In this document: positions 22,422 to 33,100 of the stretch, in pieces
Layout of the letters: the number at the start of each line of letters is the position of its first letter
Position numbering within the stretch: position 1 is the first letter of the stretch
Source of the DNA: Dendrolimus kikuchii
Lineage: Eukaryota > Arthropoda > Insecta > Lepidoptera > Lasiocampidae
Length of the DNA stretch: 64,000 nt
Assembly (NCBI GenBank): GCA_019925095.2
Contig: CM034398.1
Coordinates: 4,975,001-5,039,000, forward strand
Direction: 5' to 3'
Program-made: the position numbers and the translations under genes
The notes under the pieces: model-generated
What the model saw: only the letters and a program-made list of their open reading frames with translations
Database searches by the model: none
What the model was told of the DNA's origin: nothing

Positions 22422-22671
22422 CTAGCTTCTTCCCGCGACTTCGTCCGCGTGGAATAGTTTTAAAAAAAGTAAATTAAAAAAACTCAGATTTTGAAACATT
22501 ATTCATTAGTGCTCCGCTGCTATTAGCCTTAGCGTGATGATATATAGCCTATAGCTTTCCTCAATAAATGGGCTATCCAACATTGAAAGAATTTTTCAAA
22601 TCAGAGCAGTAGTTCCTGAGATTAGCGCGTTCAAACAAACTCTTCAGATTTATATATTAGTATAAAATGTA
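22422..22671 (-). mobile_element. Non-autonomous Helitron
   Basis: On the minus strand the 3' end is a CGCGGAC-GAA-GTCGCG hairpin, a short GGAAGAAG spacer and CTAG (complement of 22422-22425), next to the flanking A/T. The left end reads TACTAATATATAAATCTG. The interior contains GGATAGCCCATTTAT and the TATAGGCTATATATCA block typical of these elements. Confidence 0.7.
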
Positions 22672-22685
22672 ATGGATTTTTAAAA

Positions 22686-23260
22686 AGCTGGGCATAATCT
22701 CGAAGGTGAGACGGACTTCACATCTGAACAGCTGCTAGTGTTGTACAAAACACAAGTACGAGCGTGTATGGAGTACTTGCTCTCACCTTTGGGATGGCTC
22801 AGCCAAATATCAACTCGAAACACTAGAGTCGATTGCGCGGTGAGCCAGGAGGCTGGTTGACAACGATCAGCTTTTCGACGACAAAACGCAAAGTATCGAA
22901 CATCGACGCAGGGTTGCCAGCTTTTCGATCGGATTCACTTTGGAGAGTGTGCAGCTGAGCTCTTCGATATGATTCCACCATCTACCTTCCATCATCGGAC
23001 AACCAGACGCACTGGCATGCGGCACCGATATATGATGGATATTCTACCTATAAGAACGAAGCGCTTTGCATCTAGCTTTATCATACGCACCGCACAGGAG
23101 TGGAACTCATTGCCGGAGTCTGTCTTTCCCGATACTTATAACCCGAGTGTCTTCAAGTCCCCTGTGAATATGTACCTTCTAAGTAAGCGTGCTCCATCCT
23201 AGACAACATCTTCGCTCCACATAGGGCGAGATTGTGGTCAAACGCGAAACTACACTACAA
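22686..23260 (+). pseudogene. LINE ORF2 C-terminus and 3' UTR (CR1/Jockey-type)
   Basis: Translated pieces read FTSEQLLVLYKTQVRACME near 22715-22770. The open frame 22969-23202 includes [14 protein letters not shown] sequence and [19 protein letters not shown], ending KRAPS. This matches the layout of the C-terminus of the LINE at 44409-45803 (WNELPAEVFP...), but it is a different family. Frameshifts separate the pieces. The UTR word GTGGTCAAACGCGAAAC recurs in changed form at about 47819. Confidence 0.65.
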
Positions 23261-23924
23261 CAAAAGAAAAGTTTTATCTGGTGATTGAATAATTGGCCCC
23301 CAATGACATTAACAAAGTTAAAGCTTGCCTTGAAACGTTGATTTTGCGATCATAAGATTTCCCCTGTACATAAAGCAACCGCTATTAGAGATATAATGGG
23401 TTCTAGATAAACGTTTAAGGCGAAAGCTGTAAGACTTGCAGAGGAGGCGTAAATGATAGATTTTATGCCCCTTTAATTAAGTGATTCTAGATCAAGCAAT
23501 GTTAATGTTGTTTATCAGATTTTTGGTGTTATTTACGATTACTGTATTAAACAGATTAATTTATTGGAGTTTTACAGGCTTTATACATATTTAAAACAAA
23601 GGTATACATGTGATCCGTTTTTTATAGATTTTAAGAAATTTACATTTCCTTGTTTCTATATTTTTGAACTTATAATGTTAATTAAAAACAACCCAAAATT
23701 ATTTGAAAATTGTAGAAGTACCCGAAGTAAAATTTATATGCCTTCACATACCACTGTATTATAATTATGACAAAAGCGTGATTGGGGTGACACCAAGAAT
23801 GTATAATAAGTTACCATACAAGAGTGTATAATATAAGGCAAGAAAATAATTTTAACATGTTTAAACAAAAATTATTCGAGTGGTTGCTCCAAAAATCCTA
23901 TTATAGTGTCAATAGTGTCAATAG
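23261..23924. other. AT-rich, no recognised feature
   Basis: A triplicated AATAGTGTC occurs at 23910-23933. No gene recognised. Confidence 0.25.
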
Positions 23925-24335
23925 TGTCAATACATACATACATACATACATAACTTCACGCCAGTTCCCTTGGGGGGTAGGCACGAACAACACAGCGCCA
24001 TTTAGGCCCATTCTTACACACCTCACTTGCTTCTTTGACATTCATAACTCTTGCCATGCACACTCGTCTGTTCTTAAGGCTCCTGACATCACCCTCCGCT
24101 AGTACACGATCAATTTGATCATGGAAGGTGTGTCGTGGCCTTCCACGACTTCTGCATCCATCCACTTTTGCATTGTATATCTGTTTAGTCATTCTTTCAT
24201 CATGCATTCTTTCCACATGCCCGAACCACCGGAGCATTCCTTTCCTTACCTTCACCCCGACACTCCCTTTCAGACCAACTCTCTTTACTTACTTCGGTAT
24301 TACGAACGCGGTCCGCGAGCGTCACTCCGCAGACG
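23925..24335 (-). pseudogene. RTE-like LINE (RTE-D) C-terminus, frame largely intact
   Basis: The best-preserved RTE-D end. The minus-strand frame 23956-24255 encodes MLRWFGHVERMHDERMTKQ, RGRPRHTFHDQIDRVLAEG and ends VVRAYPPRELA. This is the C-terminal tail of an RTE-type reverse transcriptase with no catalytic motifs. The 3' end carries an ATAC/TATG repeat tail (23934-23951). The 5' end is truncated at about 24335. Confidence 0.75.
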
Positions 24336-24504
24336 AGTAAAATAAAATAATATAATATAAAATAAAATATGAGTAAGGCACCTAAATAAATTTTAGATAT
24401 TTTACAGAGATAGGTTAAATAACATTAATATTGCGATGCTATTAAAGGTCAACTAAGTGATATGGTCTCAGTTATATTGTATACAACCTATGTAACACTT
24501 AGTT

Positions 24505-24595
24505 AATATTTTCTTAAGTTTTCGCGACTTGTATACATAATAAAACTACGTTTTAACGGTTTTAAGCGTGGTAATTTATTTGAATCAAATAACAC
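24505..24595 (+). repeat. Repeat N single arm
   Basis: TTCGCGACTTGTATACATAA, ACTACGTTTTAACGGTTTTA and GCGTGGTAATTT match the right arm and flank of the inverted repeat at 37322-37545, in the opposite orientation. Confidence 0.6.
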
Positions 24596-24614
24596 TTAGT
24601 TCCTTTCCTCCGTG

Positions 24615-24868
24615 CAGCAACACAACAACCCATTGTCAGGTGGTAGGGCAATTGCCCGTCTGGACGGCTACCACCCCTGGTCTAGAGCACCCCGCCATAA
24701 AAACCTTAAGTTGTGTTCCGGCATTAGTGGCCAGGTTTCAGTCCCATCTACGAGTCCAGCAGGACATTGGTAGTATTAGTGTTGCAAAAGTTCATAGGCG
24801 ACGGTAAGCACTTTTTATTAAAGTTGGGCCGTCAGCCTGTCTGCTGTACTCCAGCAATAAAAAAGTTA
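24615..24868 (+). mobile_element. SINE-A copy, diverged
   Basis: CCGTGCAGCAACACAACAAC at the left, AGGCGACGGTAAGCAC and GCTGTACTCCAGCAATAAAAA at the right. Its tail is closer to the LINE tail at 45.8 kb than most other copies are. Confidence 0.8.
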
Positions 24869-25678
24869 AAAGAACACTTTTATTATGTATGTGAAAAATA
24901 ATACAAAGTATTATTGTAAAAGACCTAATAAAAACCACATTAATCTCATTTTAATAAATATTTAAGCGAATATAAATCGTTTTAAATGGCAGCCCAGAAT
25001 GCATCAGGAACGAATAGAAATGAACCGAGATAGTGAAGTTCAGTAAACGGCCACACTATCGGTTTATGCTGAATTAAATCTCAAAGCAGGTATTTGTCTT
25101 AGGCCAGATAAATCTAATTTATCACTTGACCGCGCCAACCGTAAATTTTGTTAATAAATTCACTTGGACTAACTCGCATTGGGCGACTCACGGCGACTGG
25201 TTGCCGGCAACTCAATCGCTTTAGGACGTTTATATTGCTCGCTATTCGGTATTACTTTTGTCTACCCTCACTTCTTTTGCAGTTCTTTTGAATCGATTTG
25301 CATATAAGGCCCCCGGTATGGAAATAATACAAGCGTTACGTTTTTTTTTATTATATAATTTCAAACTTTAATGTATCGTTCGTACCATCACTTCGTATTA
25401 TAAGACAATTTGGCATCTTCGCAATATAAAATATTACAAAAAAGACAGTCGTACTTAAGGAGTAAAACTCGTCGTGTCCCGACGCTGACACACGTTTTTA
25501 TCTAAATGTTTTAATTTTTTTTAACCCTTTTGAGGGTACAAAGGTAATATTATTTTCGTCCAAAACTGCCATAAAAAGTGAAAATCAAGAGAATTATATC
25601 GTCTCATTTACTCGAAGACAAATAATATGTAGTTAGAGGGAGAAAGCATCAGTTCAACGTTCGTTTCAATTAATACAC
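24869..25678. other. No recognised feature
   Basis: AT-rich with a GC-balanced patch at 25000-25320 that could be unique sequence. No ORF of interest. Confidence 0.25.
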
Positions 25679-25738
25679 ACACGGCTAATTGGGAAGCACC
25701 ACAAATACAAATTTGTGGTGCTACCCAATTAGCCGTGT
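25679..25738. repeat. 60-bp near-perfect palindrome
   Basis: Two 28-bp arms (25679-25706 and 25711-25738) pair with a single A/A mismatch around a 4-base loop. A third partial copy of the arm (ACAAATTTGTGGTGATTCCG) follows at about 25753. It would form a long cruciform or RNA hairpin. Confidence 0.95.
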
Positions 25739-26459
25739 ATGACACTCGAGAACAAATTTGTGGTGATTCCGTCTTAAACAGTTAAGCTTCCGTAGTAACT
25801 GTCACAAAAATGGAAGTCTATGAATATGATGCTAATTTATTACTCCTTCGCAATTTGTTAAGTTTAGAGAACTAAATAATAAGAAATCTCCCAGCAAACT
25901 CTTCAAAGATGATAATATAACTAAGTTACCGATAACCAGTTGCCGGGTGTGCAACAGCTATAATAATTCATTGACCAAACTGTTCTCGTGGCGACGTTGA
26001 TATAAAATTTATTGTATTGTCTCTTTTATGGTTTGGCTTTGATATGATTATTATTTTGCCATTTTACTGACCGACAGAATGCTATTATCTGAATAGGAAA
26101 ATATAATACTTAAAATAGCAAGTAATTTAAATGTACTTTAAATTTATTATACCCGTTCAATGATCCAAGCTTAGATCATATGGATGGATCCAAATTATTG
26201 TAGAAATATGAAAGTCACTTTTCTTGATAGTTTATTTTTTCTTAACTACCCTACAAATGAACAGATTGCTACAGAATTTAGTATAGTTTCTGGATATTTA
26301 CGGTAATTGATATTAGCATAGGATATATTTTATACCGGAAATGATGTTTCTGCAAGATAACGGTTCAAAGTCTATGAGTTTGTAGAGGAACGTATCGACT
26401 ATTATTCAATAACAAATATTAAGGCAGAATAGGTAATTTTTATCCTGGGAATTACGAGT
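25739..26459. other. No recognised feature
   Basis: AT-rich DNA, no ORF or repeat recognised. Confidence 0.25.
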
Positions 26460-26530
26460 CTTGCTTGGTCTAGAGTATGCCGCCATAACTATCTACATTG
26501 AGTTGTATTCCGGCATTAATGGTGTTTGGT
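26460..26530 (+). mobile_element. SINE-A body fragment
   Basis: CTTGGTCTAGAGTATGCCGC and GTTGTATTCCGGCATTAATG match the SINE-A body. It is cut off by repeat K sequence. Confidence 0.65.
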
Positions 26531-26584
26531 TTCATAGCTTCTTTCGGAAGTAAATAACTTTCATATGGTGTTTTACAATATTTA

Positions 26585-27000
26585 ATTAAGAATACATATT
26601 GGGCGCGTTCCTCTAGTAGCTCACAACACCCAAAATGCTTCGTCAGTCGTTCCACATAGCGACCACGGTCGTTGTGGTCCTGGCGAAAACGTCTACTAAA
26701 GGCGTCATTATTTTCGATCACACAGCGCTCACGACGACCCATGTCAAGAGCTGGGACGAAGTGGGCGTTGACCACAGAGCATTAATTCTCTCTATCGATT
26801 GACATTGAAAAAGGCGCGATTTTCAAATTAACCAATGATATTTGTGTATTTCGTCGTTAATGACATCAACACTCCATAATCCGTTCCACTAGAGTTTATG
26901 ATCGTAACGCCCACAAGCAAGTGGAACGGGAAAAATCGCGGTCGTGAACGTGGTCGTTGTGAGCCTCTTGTGGCTCGTACCCAATACAATAAATTCTAAA
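26585..27000 (-). repeat. Repeat K, copy 1, with a shared ORF fragment
   Basis: It aligns by eye with 62320-62590. On the minus strand the frame 26470-26775 includes MGRRERCVIENNDAF and QDHNDRGRYVERLTKHFGCC. The other copy encodes HDHNNRGRQVERLLEHFERC in one frame. Inverted CACAACG/CGTTGTG words sit near both sides. The family and function are unknown. Confidence 0.5.
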
Positions 27001-27390
27001 ATCGTATTCATATACAAAAGACATCAAAATATCTTGTTATCATCTTCATTCATTATTTAATTATAGAAATATTTTTAATTATAGTTTAAACAGTAATTAA
27101 TACGCTATTTGACTCGTTAGAGTTGTGACGTCATAAGCCAGTATTCTCATACAAAATCAGGGAGGCTATGTCGTTTCGTGCCATAATAAAAAGCGTGTCA
27201 TTGGAGTTGAGTGTCAAATACCCAATTTGTTCATGAAGTTTACTTGGTTCTATGTGGTTGTAACTTTTAGATGCTACAGGGGAGCAGCGCGCGCACATTT
27301 TATAATAAATTCTAATATTATTACATATAAAAGAACAGATGTTAAAATAACATCTTATCATCTAACTTTTAAAATATCATGATAAACATA
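27001..27390. other. No recognised feature
   Basis: AT-rich; nothing assigned. Confidence 0.25.
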
Positions 27391-27703
27391 TCTATATATT
27401 AATACGTGAACCAAAAACTTTGTACCTCTTTTTACGAAAATTGCGCGGACGGAGGAGTATAAAATTTCGCACACTTATAGTTTATATAGAGAAGAAGCGA
27501 CGAATGCTAATATTTAAAAAAAAATCATGCATTTAAAATACATTAAACCAATAAAAAAAAAACATTACACACACTATATACCCTTTTGTTTATCGTTCAA
27601 GTCAAATCAACAGTGTAGCCTTGGCGAAATCTGTGACTATAGAAGTATTATAGTCTTTGACATTAATTATTATGGTTGAATTTCGACCACGGGCGACCAC
27701 TAG
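27391..27703 (+). mobile_element. Helitron Hel-C, complete termini
   Basis: It begins TCTATATATTAATACGTGAA after an A (27390) and ends GCGACCACTAG before a T (27704). These are the 5' TC and 3' CTAG ends with the A^T target. The subterminal hairpin (GGTTGAA/TTCGACC) has one mismatch. This copy lacks the Hel-B insertion of the copy at 62-542, so it supplies the empty site. Confidence 0.85.
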
Positions 27704-27814
27704 TTATAATTACTTTTCAAACAATAATTAAAGCGCTATTTAACTTCTTTTATTGTAACTACTTATGCCATCATAAATAGGTTATCTTGTACAAAATCTA
27801 TGAGGCTATATATC

Positions 27815-28122
27815 CGTGCAGGAACGGAGAAAGAATACAATTTCCTGCGGCCGGGCGGCATGTCGTAAGAGGCGACTTTACAACCCACAGCCAGGTGGTA
27901 GGGCATTTGCCCGACTGGATGGCTACCACCCCTGGTCGAAAGCATGTCGCCATAACAACCTTGAGTTGTTTTCCGGCATTAGTGACCAGGTTCCAGTTTC
28001 CCTTAAGAGAGCAGCAGCGCATTTGTAGCAACTTTGGTGTTGCAAATGTCTATAGGCGATGGTAACCGCTTTCCATCAAGTGGGCCGTCTGCCTGTCTGC
28101 TGATCTCCTGCAATAAAAAAAA
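27815..28122 (+). mobile_element. SINE-A copy
   Basis: TCCGTGCAGGAACGGAGAAA to CTCCTGCAATAAAAAAAAAG. Complete body and tail without the tRNA-like head. Confidence 0.9.
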
Positions 28123-28349
28123 AGGCTGCGACGTTCTGTAATTTTTTTTAAAGTATATCAGTTGATTTGACAGTCCGCTTCCTTATTAGAGTGAAAAAAA
28201 AATACTAAGCTCGTAGAGTAATTGACAGCAGATAACAGTTCCTTCCCTTTATTATAATTTGCATAATTTACATATACATATTTTTTTGTTCCATTACGTG
28301 CGTTGCTACTTTGATTTTATATATGTATGTGTTATTTAAAATATAACAA
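28123..28349. other. No recognised feature
   Basis: Short AT-rich spacer. Confidence 0.2.
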
Positions 28350-28465
28350 GATTTATGAATGTCAAAGAAGCAAGTGAGGTGTGTAAGAATAAGCCTAAAT
28401 GGTGCTCTGTTGTTCGTGCCTACCCCGCAAGGGAACTGGCGTGAAGTTATGTATGTATGTTATTA
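28350..28465 (+). mobile_element. RTE-D 3' tail
   Basis: It encodes the last residues of the RTE-D frame (MNVKEASEVCKNKPKW to ARELA) and ends GTTATGTATGTATGTT. Confidence 0.75.
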
Positions 28466-29369
28466 AAAAATATTGGTTTATTACAACTGCATTATATTTT
28501 ATGTTAATGTTATATGTGTTGTATTTTCCACCGTGACTTCACTTTTTGGTCCCAGACCGAAGAACAGCGCTAGTCCTTGTTGGCTAGCATTCTGCTGAGA
28601 CTGGGTCCAATTTAGGACTTACTTGTTCCTAATGTCTTTCTATTTACTTTATCTTTGTTTTTGTCCTGAATAAAGTATTTTTCTTTCTTTCTTTCCTTGC
28701 TAGCGTCAATTTTGTTGCCGGTCTCTTTCTAAGGCCCGATGCCAACAGTGACCAGATTCCAGTCCTTGTGGCCTTTCCAAGTGGCTCTTGTAGCACGGCA
28801 TCACATTGATAACTTTTGGTGTTTAACAATGTGTTACGAATAACCACATTAGTGTCTACTCACAATTAAAAACAATATAACAAACAATGCATCACACCCA
28901 TTGGTCCGTCGAGACATCTGCGTGCAACGGCCTATAACTGTAATTTATATATTTTGTACCTGACATTTATATAAAAACATTAAAACCAGTAAAGTGTGCG
29001 CGAGACGTTCAAGACAGCATTTTGAAGTGTCTGCACCATTCGGAATATGGAGTAAATCGTTTTCCTAAAGAAGGACACTTAATAATTCCGAGTATTACGT
29101 TCTAAAAGATTCCTCCTTCTTTATACCCGTAAGCTATGCAAAATCGGCAATAAATTCATCTAATAAGGCTGCGATGCGGCTTTGGAATCGCAATGAGCTC
29201 TCTCAAGCGGCAAATGTACATAAATTTTTTAAAGTGCCGTCCTAGTTTTCAATGAATCTCGGAAATTTTATCATTATTAGATTAAATCTTGACCTTATCG
29301 TGTACATGACGAGAATATTAGATTACTGATGGATCCCCACCAGTCCCATGTACCTTTTTATTTTTTTGT
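28466..29369. other. Unassigned sequence
   Basis: A GC-balanced patch at 28530-28860 (CTAGTCCTTGTTGGCTAGCA; TTGCCGGTCTCTTTCTAAGG) looks like old repeat sequence but was not assigned. The rest is AT-rich. Confidence 0.25.
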
Positions 29370-29580
29370 TGCAGGAGTTCAGCAGACAGGCAGACGGCTC
29401 ACTTGATGGAAAGCGGTTACCATCGCCTATGGACATTAGCAACACCAAAGGTGCTACAAATGCGCTGCTGCTCTCTTAAGGGAGACTGGAACCTGGTCAC
29501 TAATGCCGGAACACAACGGTTGTTATGGCGACATACTTTAGAACAGGGGTGGTAGCCATCCATTCGGGCCACCTGGCAAG
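29370..29580 (-). mobile_element. SINE-A copy, truncated
   Basis: A minus-strand copy from a T-rich end to the GGTGGTAGCCATCCATTCGG block; head and outer body absent. Confidence 0.85.
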
Positions 29581-29614
29581 CCTATATTTAATATCTTTAA
29601 TATTTAATCTTGAA

Positions 29615-29760
29615 TAGTTAATGGCTAGATAGATAGACAGAAAATTCTTTAATGTCCACTACATACACATAAATTTGTCATTTCGGGTAAAGGCAAAAAC
29701 AATGGGCGGCCTTATCGTTTTAGAGTGATCTCTTCCAAACAACCCGGACTGATTTTCTGA
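29615..29760 (-). mobile_element. LINE 3' end tail-P
   Basis: GATAGATAGACAG tail, TTCTTTAATG, GGCGGCCTTATCG and a degenerate hairpin TCGTTTTAGAGTGA. It lies about 165 bp left of the BEL element. Confidence 0.6.
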
Positions 29761-29919
29761 AAGGCTAGTAAGATCAGCGCTCGTATAGACGGGATCGCCG
29801 CCGCTGTGCTTCCTCTGCGCTGCTATTCTATGTATATGCAAACGTTTCTTTCCACCATACCGCAGCACCACCGCTGACGCTCACTTAAATGTCCACTACA
29901 TGCGCTCTCAGACTATAGT

Positions 29920-29924
29920 GCTAT
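29920..29924. other. Target-site duplication of the BEL element, left copy
   Basis: GCTAT directly before the 5' LTR, repeated at 35781-35785. Five bases is the usual duplication for BEL/Pao integrases. Confidence 0.92.
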
Positions 29925-30159
29925 TGTTGCAGTCTCGTGCTTGTAAAACCTATTTTGTTCATACAATAGTGTTTTTTGAATGTGATTTTTTTTATGTCAA
30001 AGTTTTGGTTTGTTTTGTTTTTTGTCGTGTGAAAAATATTGACGGAAATACGTGCATTAATTTTAATTGTGTTTATTAGGTCGAAATAATAGTAAATTAA
30101 CACAAAAAGAGAGTATTTATTTATTAAAACCACGGGATTTATTCTCACCGACCACAACA
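29925..30159 (+). repeat. 5' LTR of the BEL element
   Basis: 235 bp, starting TGTTGCAG and ending CCACAACA, which gives 5-bp inverted ends (TGTTG/CAACA) on the TG...CA rule. AT-rich. No canonical AATAAA was seen. Transcription should start here, but no TATA box could be fixed with confidence. The 85-codon antisense frame seen in both LTRs is a by-product of low stop density. Confidence 0.96.
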
Positions 30160-30161
30160 GA

Positions 30162-33100
30162 ATGGCGACCGTGAGCAATTTAAAAAAACAAAGAACCGTA
30201 AGTCGCAGGCTATTTTCTTTAAGTTATAACACTTGTATAGATAAGCTTAGCAAGGGAGAAATTCACGAGGTCCGTGCAATTCTCACCACCTTAAACGATA
30301 GAGCTAAGCAAATGTTTGAGATAGAGGAAAAGTTTAAATATGCAGTTCTCGATTCGGACCTCTCGGAGGAGGAAACATTTAAAGAACTAGACTTAGAAGG
30401 CTTCTATCGAAGAGAGACTGATTATACCCTTTTGAAGACGCGCTGTGAAAAGTTATTACGCACAGAGTCAGATGAGGTCAGTGAATTTGGAAACGTTAAC
30501 ACACTATTCAATAATAAAAGTTCGGATAAACCCCAGACTACACAAAGGAAATTTCAGTTGCCTACATTAGAGCTCAAACAGTTTGACGGAGACATTACAA
30601 ACTGGTTGGGTTTTTGGGGGCAATTTAAGAAAATAGATTCAGATGTTTTTATAGATGATGACGACAAATTTCAATATCTATTAAAAGCTACAGAACCAGG
30701 TTCGTCAGCCAGAGAACTAGTTGAAAGCTTTCCACCAAGTGGGCCCAATTATCACAAGGCGCTAGAACAGATGAAAGCCAGGTTTGCCAAGGACGAAATT
30801 CTCATTCAATGTTACGTCCGTAAGCTTTTAGAAATCGTACTGTCCCAAGGCAATTGCAGCGATTTTTCAGATTTAAGGACTCTGTACGACAAGTTAAATA
30901 CGCAGCTAAGGGCTTTAGAAACATTAGGTGTAACAAGCGAAAAATACGCAGCAATGCTTTATCCACTCGTCGAATCAGCAATTCCTGAAAGTACTCTAAG
31001 GGTTTGGCAACGCATACCAAAAAAATCCGATACGGATCAACTGCAACAGTTGTTAGAATTTTTAAAACTGGAAGTGGATTGTGAAGAAAGAGTACAGATA
31101 GCAAAAAATTCGTTTACTGAAACAGCAAAAAGAGAAAAGCAGCCGACAGCTTCCTGTATAGTCGCTTTTAACAATAAAATGAAATCGGATTTTAGCGGAA
31201 GAAATGAAAAGCATTGTATATGGTGCGACAAAACTTCTCATTATAGCTCGGAGTGCATCAGTAGCAAAAAAATGTCACTAGAGGAGAGAAGAAACTATTT
31301 AAAGTCTAAGAAAGCTTGTCTTATTTGTCTGAAGATCGGACATTTCGCAAACAATTGTAACAGATATCCAAAATGCTTATATTGCACTAAACGGCATTAT
31401 TTCATAATGTGTCCAGAGGTTAACATTTTCCCCATTGACAACCAACCATCGACGTCAAATACGACTAATGCCAGTATGCAACAAATGTCACGCATTAATA
31501 CGGCAAATATGGTAGATAGCGATACTTCCGATACGACAAGAAGATGTAAAGTCAAAACGACATGGGTACCAGATATCAATATGTCGAAAGGAGTTTATGA
31601 AAAAGAAAATAATGATTTAGCCGAGGACGAGGGAGTTTATTTATGCCATAAAAACTCAACTACTTTGTTACAAACAGTTTTAGTGAACTTAGTTCATAAT
31701 GGTAAGGTTGTTAAAGTACGAGCATTTTTCGATAGCGGAGCTCAGCGATCTTATGTTTCTAAGCGAACCATTAAAGAATTAGGCTTAAACGCTATTAGGC
31801 GTGAGTGTATGACACACTGTCTTTTTGGTGGAGTCAATACTACTATTCAAAACTATAACGTGTATAATTTAAATGTTCAGAATATAGAAGGCAATTTTGA
31901 ATTTATTTTATCTGCTTTAGATAAAGATAGATTATGTGGCTATCTACCACGACTTAGTGATCCAGAGATTTACCGACGCTTAAACAAGCAAAAAATATTT
32001 TTAAATGACAATGACGTTGATTGTACAGAAGTAGGTCTTTTAATAGGGGCAGATTATTCAGGTTTTCTTTTTACAGGTGACGTGATTCAAGTAACAGATA
32101 CATTGACAGCTATAAAAACAAAACTAGGCTGGGTTATCCAAGGTGTTACCAGTGCTGCTTATTCCTTGAGCCAAACAGCAAACTTCAATTGTTTGGGTCA
32201 GCTATGGGAGCTTGAAACAATTGGTATCAAGGACCCGGCTCAAAGGAAGAAAACGGAAGTTATGGAAAGGGAAATAATGAATTTTTTTGAAGATACAGTG
32301 GCAATTAATAAAGAAGGTCGGTATGAAGTCAATTTACCTTGGCGAGAAGACGTTAACTTATTAAATAATAGAACATTAGCTTTAAAACGTCTTCACTCTA
32401 CAACCAAACGTTTAGTTTCTACCGGAAATTATAAGGAGTACGACAATTCCTTAAAGGAATGGCTTCATGGTGGTATTATTGAACAGGTACAAGGTGATGA
32501 GGATGGTCATTTCTTGGCTCATCATCCCGTTATTAAAGAAACAAGTTTAACAACAAGGGTAAGACCAGTTTTTGACGCATCAGCAAAAGATGAACATGGC
32601 AGGTCTCTTAATTCTTCTTTGGAACCTGGTATTAATTTATTAGAGTTGATACCAAAACTTTTACTTGACTTTCGTATGCGCGAGTATGGTGTCACAGCCG
32701 ATATTAAAAAGGCATTTTTACAGATAAGCTTGGCAGAGGCGGATCGTAAATATCTTCAATTTCTATGGTGGGCAGATGAAGATAGACATCAGTTGATTAC
32801 TTATCGTCACTGCAGAGTGGTGTTTGGTATAACTTGCAGCCCATTTTTATTAAATGCCACCATAAGGCATCACCTCGAAAGTGAGTACATACCTTTACAT
32901 TTAAAAACTACTACAGATAAATTAAAACAGTCATTCTATGTTGATAATTGCCTTACCAGTTGTTCTTCGCTAGAAAGTTTACAAGAATTTATAAATAATT
33001 CGAAAGAGCTTATGCTTCTAGCTAAGATGGATTTACGAGGCTGGGTCTCAGGGCCATCCAATAAAGAAACCATTCTTTCGGTATTAGGGTTAATGTGGAA

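Noticed and set aside
29921..30178. 85-codon antisense frame in the 5' LTR and its twin at 35521-35778
   Set aside because: Both are the same LTR sequence read backwards, with no start context or domain.
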